Notes: generated by a model from the sequence alone, not told the origin. A stretch of 51,175 bases of DNA from Lachnospiraceae bacterium (GCA_017473905.1 JAFUJA010000001.1:1-51175), one strand, 5' to 3'; positions 1 to 9,015 are shown, counted from the first letter of the stretch. Numbers and translations: made by a program.

Positions 1-2
1 AG

Positions 3-485
3 CGTAATTACACCGGCTATACGGGTTACGGAACCCGGAATCAGTCCGGAAAGCGTTATGAAAGCTATACATACGGAACTGCTGCAGCAGAGGTGGACAA
101 GCTTTTGGAAGAAGAGTCTACCGGCATGATTAAGGAGAAGTCCAAGGAAAGAGTTTCCCGCAGAGCAGGAATCAATCTTCCTCTTCTTCTGACAATGTTG
201 GGTGCAGCATGCATTTCTTTTTATCTGCTTGCAAATTATGTAGGAACCCAGTCTGATGTTACCAAAAGCATTCGTGCCGTTAACAGTCTTGAGGCTGAAT
301 ACAATACTTTGAAAGAGCAGAATGATGCGGATTACGACAGAATTATTACATCCGTGGATATGAATGAAATCAAAAGAATTGCAACCCAGGAACTGGGAAT
401 GCACTACGCGGCTGACGGTCAGGTAATCGGCTACACATATACGGCTGAAGATTACGTACGTCAGTATTCTGATATTGCAGAGTAA
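3..485 (+). CDS. ftsL: FtsL-like cell division protein, 5' end outside window
   Basis: Small bitopic division protein, expected to bridge DivIB and the septal transpeptidase at the division site. One membrane segment (LPLLLTMLGAACISFYLLANYV) is followed by a short coiled-coil-like stretch (SIRAVNSLEAEYNTLKEQND) and a C-terminal part containing the IATQELGM signature of FtsL/DivIC proteins. A GTG at 93 could start the frame but has no ribosome site, and the frame stays open upstream to the window edge with a protein-like tyrosine/glycine-rich sequence (NYTGYTGYGT, then ESYTYGTAAAEV). The true start is therefore probably outside the window. It lies directly before a class B PBP, the usual rsmH-ftsL-pbp order. 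Family assignment rests on topology, the C-terminal signature and position, because FtsL sequences are poorly conserved. Confidence 0.8.
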   Translation, partial: RNYTGYTGYGTRNQSGKRYESYTYGTAAAEVDKLLEEESTGMIKEKSKERVSRRAGINLPLLLTMLGAACISFYLLANYVGTQSDVTKSIRAVNSLEAEYNTLKEQNDADYDRIITSVDMNEIKRIATQELGMHYAADGQVIGYTYTAEDYVRQYSDIAE

Positions 486-500
486 GCAGGTGTAAAGGAT

Positions 501-2687
501 TTGGAAAGAGAAAGAAAACGTACCTCAAAAATGAATAAAGCGCTTGATAAAAAGTCAGGCAGAGGCATAAAACAAAGGACAGGACTGTTCTTTGTTTTTG
601 TTGTCATTTGCCTTATGGTTGCATTTGGTAAAATCGTTTATTTGAATGTGACAAAAAACGAAGAATATAAAAAAATCGTTATGTCACAACGTATCAGTGA
701 CAGTACCACCATTGCATACCAGAGAGGCTATATTTATGACAGCAAGGGAACCATTCTTGCTGCCAGCAAAAAAGTATATAACGTGGTACTGGATGCGTAT
801 GTTATCAATCAGGAAGAAGAGAAGCATCCCGGTACCATTAATGCTACCGTGAATGCGGTTTCCGAGTGTCTCGGAATCAGCAAGGAAACGGTTTTGGACA
901 GAATTAAAAATTACGGTCAGTCCAAATACTATATTATTGCAAAGGAAATGTCCGCCGAAGAAAAAGATAAGTTTGATGCAAAAGTTGCAGCTTCTAAAGA
1001 AAGCAAAGAACTTGTGGATATCGTAGGCGTTTGGTTTGAAGCGTACTATGTAAGATATTATCCCATGGGAAGCCTTGCCTGTGACGTAATCGGTTACACC
1101 AATGCGGGAAATGCAGGTGCCTATGGATTGGAGGAATTTTATAATACTACTTTAAACGGTACCGACGGACGTGTTTATGAGCATTATATTTCTGACAGTA
1201 ACGTAGAGCAAAATACTATTTCGGCGGTGGACGGCAACAGCCTTGTGACTACAATCGATGCCAATATCCAGCGTATCGTAGAAGAAAAACTTTTAGAATA
1301 CAACGAGAAATTTAAGGATAATGCCAGAGACGGAAACGGTGCGGAAAATGCGGCCTGCATTATTATGAACCCTAAAAAAGGTGAAGTATATGCCATGGCA
1401 AGCTATCCTAATTTTGATTTAAATTATCCCAGACGGGCAGACTTATACTTTGAAGAAGGAAGTTTGAAAGAAGAAACTTCTTCCGAGGTACCTTCAGGAG
1501 AGCAGGCTTCGACAAGTGAGACTTCTACGGAAGAGGATGAACGTCCTACAGCGGCGGAAGCACTTGCAGAGTTGTGGAAGAATTATTGTATATCCGCAAC
1601 ATATGAGCCCGGTTCCGTAGCGAAACCTTTTACGGTGGCCATGGGATTGGATTCCGGTAAAATGACCGGTGAGGAGACTTACTTTTGCGGCGGTCTTCTG
1701 GAAGTGGGCGGATATAAAATCAAATGTCACAACCGATACGGCGACGGACAGATGACGGTAGGCGATGCAATTGCCCAGTCCTGTAACGTTTCCCTGATGT
1801 TAATGGGTGAAACAATCGGAAAAACCAACTTTTTAAAATATTTCCAGGATTTTAATTTTGGCTTAAAGACGAATATTGACCTTACGGGTGAGGCAAGAAC
1901 TGTTTCCCTGGTATTTAATGAGCAGACCATGGGGCCTACGGAACTTGCAACCTCAACCTTCGGTCAAGGCTATAATGTTACCATGATTCAGATGATCAGT
2001 GCGTTCTGCTCTCTGGTAAACGGCGGTTATTACTATGAGCCTCACATGGTAAGTCAGATTTTAAACGCAGAAGGTGCGGTAATCGAAAATATCCAGCCCC
2101 GCCTTTTGAAGCAGCCTATTTCCACTTCTACATCCAAGCAGGTTATTGAGTATTGTAACGGCGTAGTTACCGACGGTACCGGTAAAAAAGCCCGTCCTGC
2201 GGGATACATGATTGGTGGTAAGACCGGTACGGCGGAAACCATTGTAGACGGTAAACGTGGTTCTAAACAGTATGTAGTATCTTTTATGGGATATGCACCT
2301 GCGGATGATCCGGAAATCGTTATTTATGTGGTTCTTGACCGTCCGAATTTACAGGACCAGACTCTTGGTACGGCAGAAGCGGCAATTATTACAAGAGAGA
2401 TTTTAACAGAGGTTCTTCCTTACTTAAATATTCCCATGACCGTGGAGTTAACAGAGGAAGAGAAGCAGGAACTTCTTGAAAAAGGGTTATATGATGCAAC
2501 ATTGATTCAGACAGAAATAACCCAGGAAGAGTTACAGCAGAATACGGGAGATAATAAGCATTTGGAAGGTATGCAAATTGACCCTGCCACAGGATACGGA
2601 ATTGATCCTCATACAGGGGAATATCTGGACCCGAATACAGGTTATCCCATTGATCCCGGTTCGTCTTTTATTACCACTTCCGATTAA
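501..2687 (+). CDS. ftsI: Class B penicillin-binding protein 2 (FtsI/PBP2B type), septal transpeptidase
   Basis: Peptidoglycan D,D-transpeptidase that crosslinks septal wall. It has a short basic cytoplasmic tail, one membrane anchor at about residues 28-50, a PBP dimerisation domain, then the transpeptidase domain with all three active-site motifs: SVAK (Ser372, Lys375), SCN (427-429) and KTG (574-576). A Ser/Glu/Thr-rich insert at about 312-350 precedes the catalytic serine. There is no PASTA domain; the C-terminus carries tandem DPxTG repeats. The TTG at 501 is chosen because AGGTG lies 8 nt upstream; ATG 531 (MNKALDKK) is a weaker alternative. It is the first of two tandem class B PBPs. 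By the Bacillus order pbpB-spoVD it is more likely the vegetative division enzyme, but the sequence does not prove which is which. Confidence 0.88.
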   Translation: MERERKRTSKMNKALDKKSGRGIKQRTGLFFVFVVICLMVAFGKIVYLNVTKNEEYKKIVMSQRISDSTTIAYQRGYIYDSKGTILAASKKVYNVVLDAYVINQEEEKHPGTINATVNAVSECLGISKETVLDRIKNYGQSKYYIIAKEMSAEEKDKFDAKVAASKESKELVDIVGVWFEAYYVRYYPMGSLACDVIGYTNAGNAGAYGLEEFYNTTLNGTDGRVYEHYISDSNVEQNTISAVDGNSLVTTIDANIQRIVEEKLLEYNEKFKDNARDGNGAENAACIIMNPKKGEVYAMASYPNFDLNYPRRADLYFEEGSLKEETSSEVPSGEQASTSETSTEEDERPTAAEALAELWKNYCISATYEPGSVAKPFTVAMGLDSGKMTGEETYFCGGLLEVGGYKIKCHNRYGDGQMTVGDAIAQSCNVSLMLMGETIGKTNFLKYFQDFNFGLKTNIDLTGEARTVSLVFNEQTMGPTELATSTFGQGYNVTMIQMISAFCSLVNGGYYYEPHMVSQILNAEGAVIENIQPRLLKQPISTSTSKQVIEYCNGVVTDGTGKKARPAGYMIGGKTGTAETIVDGKRGSKQYVVSFMGYAPADDPEIVIYVVLDRPNLQDQTLGTAEAAIITREILTEVLPYLNIPMTVELTEEEKQELLEKGLYDATLIQTEITQEELQQNTGDNKHLEGMQIDPATGYGIDPHTGEYLDPNTGYPIDPGSSFITTSD
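2569..2672 (+). repeat. Tandem DPxTG octapeptide repeats in the PBP C-terminus
   Basis: The last ~40 residues of the upstream PBP contain IDPATGYG, IDPHTGEY, LDPNTGYP and a final IDPGSS, a near-perfect 8-residue period placed on the outer face of the membrane. The repeats are seen at protein level; the codons differ between copies, so the repeat is not a recent DNA duplication. Confidence 0.7.
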
Positions 2688-2709
2688 CAGTACACAGGAA
2701 TTACAGAAT

Positions 2710-2759
2710 AACCTCACCGAAGCGCTAATAAACTATAATGAAGTTGCTAAGGTGAGGTT
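2710..2759 (+). promoter_or_regulatory. 9-bp inverted repeat covering the ribosome site of the second PBP
   Basis: AACCTCACC (2710-2718) is exactly complementary to GGTGAGGTT (2751-2759), with a 32-nt loop. The right arm is the Shine-Dalgarno of the gene starting at 2762, so the folded mRNA would hide it. No T-tract follows, so this does not look like a terminator. The loop contains TATAAT at 2734-2739, but no good -35 lies 17 bp upstream. Confidence 0.5.
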
Positions 2760-2761
2760 TT

Positions 2762-4510
2762 ATGCAGGATAGAAATAAAACAAGATGTAAAAGAATGGCT
2801 ACCTTATACGGCTGTGTGGTAATGTTTCTTTTTCTTGTGCTGGCAGTCAGGCTCTTTTATATTATGATTATTCAGGGAGAGCATTATTCGGAAGAGGCAA
2901 GACAACAGCAGGAGCGGGAACGCAGTATCAAAGCTGCCAGAGGTAAAATCACAGACCGGAACGGAGTTGTAATTGCAGACAATCTTACGGTTTGTACCGT
3001 ATCCGTAGTTCATAATCAGATTGAGGACACGGAACGGGTAATTAAGGTTTTATGTGAGGAACTTTCACTTACCGAGGAATATGTCAGACCCCGTGTGGAG
3101 AAACGTTCTTCCATGGAAAAAATCAGAAGTAATGTGGATAAAACCATCGGCGACCGGATTCGAAGCTATGAGCTTGCCGGTGTTAAAGTAGATGAAGATT
3201 ATAAAAGATATTACCCCTATGGGGAAACGGCTTCCAAAATACTGGGTTTTACAGGGTCTGATAATCAGGGAATTATTGGTTTGGAAGTAAAATACGAAGA
3301 GTATCTGGAAGGAGAGGCCGGTACCATTCTCACCGTAACCAATGCAAGAGGAGAAGAGGTGGAGAATGAGGCTGAACATCGTATTGAACCCATAAAAGGA
3401 GAGGACTTACGTCTTACATTGGACTGGAATATTCAGGAATACTGTACCCAGCTTGCTATGCTTGCCATGGAGGAGCATGAGGCTGACAGGGTATCCGTCA
3501 TTGTAATGAATCCCCGGAACGGCGAGCTTTATGCAATGGCTGATGTGCCGGAGTTTGATTTGAACAGTCCGTATGATTTGACACCTATCGGAATAGAAGA
3601 AGAGCTTTCGGGGGAAGATTATCAGAATGCATTAAATTCCATGTGGAGAAACGGTTGTATTAACGATACATACGAGCCGGGTTCCACTTTCAAAATGGTT
3701 ACGGCGGCTGCTGCGCTGGAAACGGGGACGGTAACTCCGGAGGACCCTTTTTTCTGTCCCGGTTATATTATGGTAGAAGACAGAAGAATCCGTTGTCATG
3801 ATACGGACGGACACGGCAGCGAAACTTTTGCCGTGGGAATGATGAATTCCTGTAACCCTGTTTTTATATCTGTGGGATTGAAGCTGGGTGTAGATACCTT
3901 TTATGAATATTTCACCCAATTCGGTTTGTTTCAGAGAACGGGGATTGACCTGCCCGGTGAGGCTGGCACGATTATGCATGCAAAAGAAAATATGGGACCG
4001 GTGGAACTGGCTACCACATCTTTTGGCCAGTCTTTCCAGATTTCACCCATTCAACTTGTGACAACAGCTTCCATGCTGATAAACGGAGGAACCAGAGTGA
4101 CTCCTCATCTGGCAAAGGAGACTTTAAAAGAAGACGGAAGTATAAGTCATATTTTTACGTATGAAGAGACAACCGGTCATGTTTCGGAAGAAACAAGTGC
4201 AACCCTTAGAATGTTGCTTGAAAAGGTGGTTTCGGAAGGCGGCGGGAAAAATGCCTATATTGAGGGCTGGTCTATCGGCGGTAAAACCGCAACCAGTCAG
4301 ACACTGCCGAGAAGCAGTGGGAAATACATTTCTTCCTTCATCGGTTTTTCACCGGCGGAAAATCCGGAAGTCATAGCTCTTGTTGTGATTCATAATCCCA
4401 AGGGGATTTATTACGGAAGCCAGACGGCTGCTCCGGTTGTAAAAAAGCTTTATGAAAATATTCTTCCTTATTTGGAAGGAATGAATTATAATGAACAAAG
4501 GGTGCAGTAA
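2762..4510 (+). CDS. spoVD: Class B penicillin-binding protein (SpoVD/PBP2 type)
   Basis: Second septal-type peptidoglycan transpeptidase, anchored by one N-terminal helix (LYGCVVMFLFLVLAVRLFYI). Active-site motifs are STFK in YEPGSTFKMVT, SCN in MNSCNPVF, and GGKTAT where GGKTGT is usual, so the KTG box is KTA. It lacks the C-terminal PASTA domain found in Bacillus SpoVD. The start ATG follows GGTGAGG by a few bases; that ribosome site is inside an inverted repeat. Position second after ftsL suggests the spore-cortex enzyme SpoVD, but a second vegetative PBP2 is possible. It is co-oriented with the dcw genes around it. Confidence 0.8.
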   Translation: MQDRNKTRCKRMATLYGCVVMFLFLVLAVRLFYIMIIQGEHYSEEARQQQERERSIKAARGKITDRNGVVIADNLTVCTVSVVHNQIEDTERVIKVLCEELSLTEEYVRPRVEKRSSMEKIRSNVDKTIGDRIRSYELAGVKVDEDYKRYYPYGETASKILGFTGSDNQGIIGLEVKYEEYLEGEAGTILTVTNARGEEVENEAEHRIEPIKGEDLRLTLDWNIQEYCTQLAMLAMEEHEADRVSVIVMNPRNGELYAMADVPEFDLNSPYDLTPIGIEEELSGEDYQNALNSMWRNGCINDTYEPGSTFKMVTAAAALETGTVTPEDPFFCPGYIMVEDRRIRCHDTDGHGSETFAVGMMNSCNPVFISVGLKLGVDTFYEYFTQFGLFQRTGIDLPGEAGTIMHAKENMGPVELATTSFGQSFQISPIQLVTTASMLINGGTRVTPHLAKETLKEDGSISHIFTYEETTGHVSEETSATLRMLLEKVVSEGGGKNAYIEGWSIGGKTATSQTLPRSSGKYISSFIGFSPAENPEVIALVVIHNPKGIYYGSQTAAPVVKKLYENILPYLEGMNYNEQRVQ

Positions 4511-4546
4511 TCCGCAAAAATGCGGTAGCTGCGGAAAGGATATAAA

Positions 4547-5500
4547 ATGAATTATGTTGCAATTTTAGCGGGAGTCATTGCGTTTGCGGTAACGGCTGTT
4601 TTAGGACCGGTAACTATCTCTTTTTTAAGACGTTTAAAAGCCGGCCAGACCGTGCGTGAGGAAGGCCCCAAAACTCATCTTACGAAAACCGGAACACCTA
4701 CCATGGGAGGAATTTTGATTGTATTTGCGATTCTTGTAGGGTCTTTGTTTTTTGTAATGGAGTATCCGAAGATTCTTCCTATCCTGTTTCTGACATTGGG
4801 ATTGGGCCTTGTCGGATTCTGGGATGATTATCTTAAAGTGGTAAAAAAGAATTCCAAGGGATTGCGGGCATGGCAGAAAATGGGACTTCAGCTGCTTGTG
4901 ACCGGTATTTTCCTGTTTTATGTGGAATTTTATACTGATATTTCGCTGGCGATGAAGGTGCCTTTCATGCCTGATGTTACACTGGATTTGGGAATACTTA
5001 CCATTCCGTTTCTGTTTCTTGTAATCATCGGTACGGATACGGGCGCAAATTTTACGGATGGTATGGATGGTCTTGCATCTTCTGTTACGGCGATGATTTC
5101 CGTATTTTTTGCAGTGGTTGCCTTCGGAACCAACAGCGGAATAGAACCCCTTACCTGCGCGGTGACAGGCGCCTTATTGGGATTTCTGCTGTTTAACTGG
5201 CATCCTGCCAAAGTGTTTATGGGGGATACGGGAGCACTTGCAATCGGCGGCTTCGTGGCAGGAACCGCAATTGTACTGCAACTTCCTTTATTCCTGCTGA
5301 TTATTGCGGTGGTCTATGTAGTGGAAGTGGCTTCCGTTATCATTCAGGTAACAAGTTTTAAACTGTTTGGAAAAAGAGTCTTTCTCATGACCCCCATCCA
5401 TCATCATTTTGAACTGTTAAAGTGGAAGGAACCTACCGTTGTTGCCATGTTTACAGTGGTTACGGCACTTGCATGCGTGCTTGCATTTTTCGCATTATAG
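4547..5500 (+). CDS. mraY: Phospho-N-acetylmuramoyl-pentapeptide transferase MraY
   Basis: Integral membrane enzyme that moves phospho-MurNAc-pentapeptide from UDP to undecaprenyl phosphate, giving lipid I. Family signatures are all present: THLTKTGTPTMGG near the N-terminus, the DDYLK aspartate pair, NFTDGMDGLA, NWHPAKVFMGDTG, and the histidine-rich PIHHHFELLKW near the C-terminus. Length (317 aa) and about ten hydrophobic segments fit the family. The start ATG is preceded by AAAGGA. A short hairpin (CCGC/GCGG) lies in the 36-nt gap after the PBP gene. Confidence 0.97.
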   Translation: MNYVAILAGVIAFAVTAVLGPVTISFLRRLKAGQTVREEGPKTHLTKTGTPTMGGILIVFAILVGSLFFVMEYPKILPILFLTLGLGLVGFWDDYLKVVKKNSKGLRAWQKMGLQLLVTGIFLFYVEFYTDISLAMKVPFMPDVTLDLGILTIPFLFLVIIGTDTGANFTDGMDGLASSVTAMISVFFAVVAFGTNSGIEPLTCAVTGALLGFLLFNWHPAKVFMGDTGALAIGGFVAGTAIVLQLPLFLLIIAVVYVVEVASVIIQVTSFKLFGKRVFLMTPIHHHFELLKWKEPTVVAMFTVVTALACVLAFFAL

Positions 5501-5521
5501 ATTGAAAAGAGGTAAAATACA

Positions 5522-6895
5522 ATGATACAGAAACTGGAAGGTAAAAAAGCACTTGTGATCGGAGCCGGTATCAGTGGTGTGGCAGCGTATAATCTGCTTG
5601 CAGCATCCGGTGCAATTCCTGTTTTATATGACGGAAATGCCGATTTGGATGTGGAAAAAGTCAAAGAAAGACTTTGCCACAAAGGAGATTCACAGGTTGT
5701 TACGGGAGAACTGCCGGAATACGTTGAAAATGAAACGGAGCTTTTGGTTTTAAGCCCCGGTGTTCCTGTGGACGGCGAAATCCCTGTCCGTTTTTATAAA
5801 AGAAATATTCCGGTTCTGGGAGAAATTGAACTTGCATATATTGCCGGTGCGGGACGTATTGTTGCCATTACCGGTACAAATGGTAAAACGACTACCACAG
5901 CCCTTACGGGTAAAATTATGGAGGATTATTTCGGAAAGGCCTATGTTGTGGGAAATATCGGGATTCCCTATACCGGTGTGGCATCCGAATTAAAAAATGA
6001 TGACGTGGTTGTGGCGGAAGTCAGCAGTTTCCAGTTGGAAACCATTGATGCTTTCCGGCCCTGTGTTTCTGCGGTATTAAATGTTACACCTGACCACTTG
6101 AACCGTCATCACACCATGGAAAATTACATTGCAGCCAAGGCTGCCATTGGTAAAAACCAGGATGAAACGGACTTTTGTGTATTGAATTATGAAGACGAGA
6201 TTACCCGTAAAATGGGTGAGGGTATGAGGGCAAAGGTTCTTTATTTCTCATCAAAACAGCCTTTGGAAGACGGATGTTTTTATGAAGAAAACAGTATTTT
6301 TTATGCAGAAAAAGGGAAAGCGGAAAAGCTGTTTGAAATTTCTGAAATGAAGCTTTTGGGCATGCACAACGTGGAAAATGTTATGGCTGCAATTTTAATC
6401 AGTCATGCATTTGGTGTTCCTCTTGCAAATATTATAAAAACCGTAAAAGAATTCCGTGCCGTGGAACATCGTATTGAATACGTCTGTACCAGAAACGGTG
6501 TGGATTATTACAATGATTCCAAAGGAACCAATCCGGATGCGGCAATCAAAGGCATTTCGGCTATGAATCGCAAAACTGTTCTCATAGGAGGCGGATATGA
6601 CAAAGACAGCTCTTATGATGAATGGATTGAGGCTTTTCAGGGAAAGGTAAAAGCTCTTGTTTTAATCGGCCAGACGGCTGATAAAATCGAAAAATGTGCC
6701 CGTTCCCACGGATTTAATGAAATATACAGGGAAGAAAGCCTTGAGGCGGCGGTTCTTACCTGCGCAAAACTTGCAAACCCGGGAGAAGCGGTTTTATTAT
6801 CCCCTGCATGTGCCAGCTGGGGAATGTTCCCGAATTATGAGGTGCGGGGACGGATGTTTAAAGAGTATGCACAAGGATTAAAAGATAGTAATTAG
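5522..6895 (+). CDS. murD: UDP-N-acetylmuramoyl-L-alanine--D-glutamate ligase MurD
   Basis: Cytoplasmic ATP-dependent ligase that adds D-Glu to UDP-MurNAc-L-Ala. The N-terminal UDP-binding fold starts with VIGAGISGVAAY, the central ATPase domain has the P-loop TGTNGKTTTT, and the C-terminal domain has YYNDSKGTNPDA and LLSPACASWGMF. Length (457 aa) is normal. It lies 21 nt after mraY and 11 nt before ftsW with its own AGAGG-type ribosome site, clearly in the same operon. murG, which often follows ftsW, is not present in the cluster. Confidence 0.97.
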   Translation: MIQKLEGKKALVIGAGISGVAAYNLLAASGAIPVLYDGNADLDVEKVKERLCHKGDSQVVTGELPEYVENETELLVLSPGVPVDGEIPVRFYKRNIPVLGEIELAYIAGAGRIVAITGTNGKTTTTALTGKIMEDYFGKAYVVGNIGIPYTGVASELKNDDVVVAEVSSFQLETIDAFRPCVSAVLNVTPDHLNRHHTMENYIAAKAAIGKNQDETDFCVLNYEDEITRKMGEGMRAKVLYFSSKQPLEDGCFYEENSIFYAEKGKAEKLFEISEMKLLGMHNVENVMAAILISHAFGVPLANIIKTVKEFRAVEHRIEYVCTRNGVDYYNDSKGTNPDAAIKGISAMNRKTVLIGGGYDKDSSYDEWIEAFQGKVKALVLIGQTADKIEKCARSHGFNEIYREESLEAAVLTCAKLANPGEAVLLSPACASWGMFPNYEVRGRMFKEYAQGLKDSN

Positions 6896-6906
6896 GAGGC
6901 GTTCGC

Positions 6907-8067
6907 ATGGAGAACGACAGAACAAAAAAAGATAGGAAAAAATCAGGAATATACGTTGATTTTCTGATGCTTTTGACAGTGCTTGTATTGATTGCCATCG
7001 GTATGGTTATGCAGTATTCCATTCAGGCATTCCGGGGAAGCGAAGCAGAAACCGGTATTATTGCCGCACTGGGTATTCAGTTCATTGCAACCATTTTAGG
7101 GTTGGCAGTTATGATTGCCGTGGCATTTGTTCCCATAGCCATGTATAAAAAAGTGGACTGGATATGGTATCTTATAGGTTTCCTGCCTTTGTTTCTTCTC
7201 TTTACCCCGCTTGCCAAAACGGAAAATGGTGCTACAAGATGGCTGAATCTTTTTGGTGTCTCTGTTCAGGTCGCGGAAATATCCAAGATTGCCATGATGT
7301 TTTTTTATGCGACATTTCTTTGTAAAATAAAACTGGATAATATCAAAGGTTTTTTGATTGCGTTGTTTACTCCGGCACCTATGTTCCTTGGTGTTTTGCT
7401 GATTAGTAACAATTTGAGTTCTGCAATCATCATTTATGGTATTTGTGTTGTTATGCTTTGTATTGCCTGTCCTAAAAAGTCCTATGTGTTTGGACTTATA
7501 GCCATAATTGTGCTGGCTTTCTTCGGATTGCTTGGTGGTATTCTTTTGTTCTTGGATCCACAGGACTGGCAGGATGATTTCCGAATTTTACGAGTGTTTG
7601 CCTGGGCGGATCCGGAAAGCTACAGCTCCGGTAAGGGTTATCAGGTAATGCAGGCGTTGTATGCCATCGGTTCCGGCGGACTTTTTGGGAAAGGAATCGG
7701 TAAAAGTATTCAGAAACTGGAATACATGCCTGAAGCGGAAAATGACATGATTTTTGCGGTTTTGTGCGAGGAATTAGGTGCTTTTGGCGGATTTGTCGTA
7801 CTTGTATTGTTTGCTTTTATGATTTTCCGTTTCCTGAATGTGGTAAACCATGCAAAGGATTTATATTCAGCATTACTTGCTACGGGTATTATGGCCCATT
7901 TCTCCATTCAGGTTGTTTTGAATATTGCGGTTGCAACCAACTTAATTCCCAATACGGGTGTATCACTGCCATTCATCAGTGACGGCGGTAGCGCAATGGT
8001 TTTCCTGCTGATAGAGGTGGGATTGATGATGGCAATAGCCAGAGAGGGAACGAAAAGGAAAAGCTGA
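6907..8067 (+). CDS. ftsW: FtsW/SpoVE-type lipid II glycosyltransferase (SEDS family)
   Basis: Polytopic SEDS protein that polymerises lipid II into glycan strands together with a class B PBP. Seen: about ten membrane segments, the conserved loop GSGGLFGKGIGKS followed by the family acidic stretch (PEAENDMIFAVLCEELG), and LPFISDGGSAM near the end, where most relatives have a tyrosine (ISYGGSS). AGGAGG sits just before the ATG. In Clostridia one gene at this place may serve as FtsW, SpoVE or both; two class B PBPs upstream are its likely partners. Confidence 0.9.
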   Translation: MENDRTKKDRKKSGIYVDFLMLLTVLVLIAIGMVMQYSIQAFRGSEAETGIIAALGIQFIATILGLAVMIAVAFVPIAMYKKVDWIWYLIGFLPLFLLFTPLAKTENGATRWLNLFGVSVQVAEISKIAMMFFYATFLCKIKLDNIKGFLIALFTPAPMFLGVLLISNNLSSAIIIYGICVVMLCIACPKKSYVFGLIAIIVLAFFGLLGGILLFLDPQDWQDDFRILRVFAWADPESYSSGKGYQVMQALYAIGSGGLFGKGIGKSIQKLEYMPEAENDMIFAVLCEELGAFGGFVVLVLFAFMIFRFLNVVNHAKDLYSALLATGIMAHFSIQVVLNIAVATNLIPNTGVSLPFISDGGSAMVFLLIEVGLMMAIAREGTKRKS

Positions 8068-8095
8068 TTTTACATAGAATAAAAAAGGAGGAGCC

Positions 8096-8932
8096 ATGAA
8101 GAAGGAAAGCAAAAGCCGTTTTGCCCTGGAAAACAGAAAATATACCATGATTCGTGCAGGCATTGTAAGCGGTTGCGTTCTTCTTGTGTTTCTTTTGCTT
8201 GTTATATTTTTATTGTCTTTTAAGGTAACTACTGTACAGGTGAACGGAAATGTCCACTATACTTCAGCACAGATTGAGGAAATGGTACTGGGAGAGAATA
8301 CTTTTAAAAATTCTCTTTATCTGTCCATGAAATATAAAAATAAAGGAATGGAGGATATTCCTTTTATTGAAAAGATAGATATTACCGTTGTGGACCGTAA
8401 TACAATCAATATTAACGTATACGAAAAATCCCTTGCCGGATATGTTACTTTTCTTGGAAACTGCATGTACTTTGATAAAGACGGAATCGTGGTGGAAAAT
8501 TCCAGTATCCTTACGCCGGGAATTCCTGAAGTGACGGGATTGCACTTTGATTATGTTGTGCTTCATGAGAAACTTCCAGTGGCAGATGAGGATGTTTTTC
8601 AGCAGATTCTGAATATGACCAATCTGTTAAATAAAAATGGTCTGAATGCTACTAAATTACAGTTTGATGCATATGGAAACATGACTTTGTATTTCAATGA
8701 TGTAAGAATAGTGCTCGGAGATGATGAGAACGAATTAAAGCTCATGCGTATAAAAGAAATTCTTCCTTCTTTGCAAGGAAAAAGTGGTGTCATCCGTATG
8801 GACGATTATGTGGTGGGTGACGGAACTATTACTTTTGTAAGCGACGAAAAGGAAGTGGAAACTTCTTCAGAAACAGAGGAATTTGCTACGGAAGTAACAA
8901 CGGAAAGCGGTTCCGAAGAATCCGTTCAATAG
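8096..8932 (+). CDS. divIB: Cell division protein DivIB/FtsQ (POTRA domain)
   Basis: Bitopic division protein of the DivIB-DivIC-FtsL complex. It has a basic N-terminus, one membrane helix at about residues 22-43, then a POTRA domain (VTTVQVNGNVHYTSAQIEE) and the beta domain typical of FtsQ/DivIB, ending in a Ser/Thr/Glu-rich tail. AGGAGG precedes the ATG. It sits 28 nt after ftsW, with no murG, murA or murB in between. Promoter and ftsZ follow. Confidence 0.9.
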   Translation: MKKESKSRFALENRKYTMIRAGIVSGCVLLVFLLLVIFLLSFKVTTVQVNGNVHYTSAQIEEMVLGENTFKNSLYLSMKYKNKGMEDIPFIEKIDITVVDRNTININVYEKSLAGYVTFLGNCMYFDKDGIVVENSSILTPGIPEVTGLHFDYVVLHEKLPVADEDVFQQILNMTNLLNKNGLNATKLQFDAYGNMTLYFNDVRIVLGDDENELKLMRIKEILPSLQGKSGVIRMDDYVVGDGTITFVSDEKEVETSSETEEFATEVTTESGSEESVQ

Positions 8933-8981
8933 AAAATACGAGGCAGGTGAGCCACGGGAAACCTTATAATTGTGAAAAATA

Positions 8982-9001
8982 TTCCTTGAGAATGCAAGGA
9001 A
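8982..9001 (+). other. 7-bp hairpin between divIB and ftsZ
   Basis: TTCCTTG (8982-8988) and CAAGGAA (8995-9001) form a perfect stem with a 6-nt loop, 15 nt upstream of the ftsZ -35. No T-run follows, so it is not a classic terminator on this strand. Confidence 0.35.
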
Positions 9002-9015
9002 AAGTGAAAAAAAGG

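Noticed and set aside
1184-1396. Numerous reverse-strand frames inside the PBP, ligA, ppdK and other genes
   Set aside because: Shadows of strongly coding forward frames; no ribosome sites or domain matches.
2734-2739. TATAAT in the loop before the second PBP as a promoter
   Set aside because: No -35 at an acceptable distance; better explained as loop sequence of the inverted repeat.
8941-8975. GCCACGGGAAACC motif before ftsZ, considered as a c-di-GMP or cobalamin riboswitch
   Set aside because: The remaining conserved parts of those classes are absent, and the ftsZ promoter lies downstream of it.
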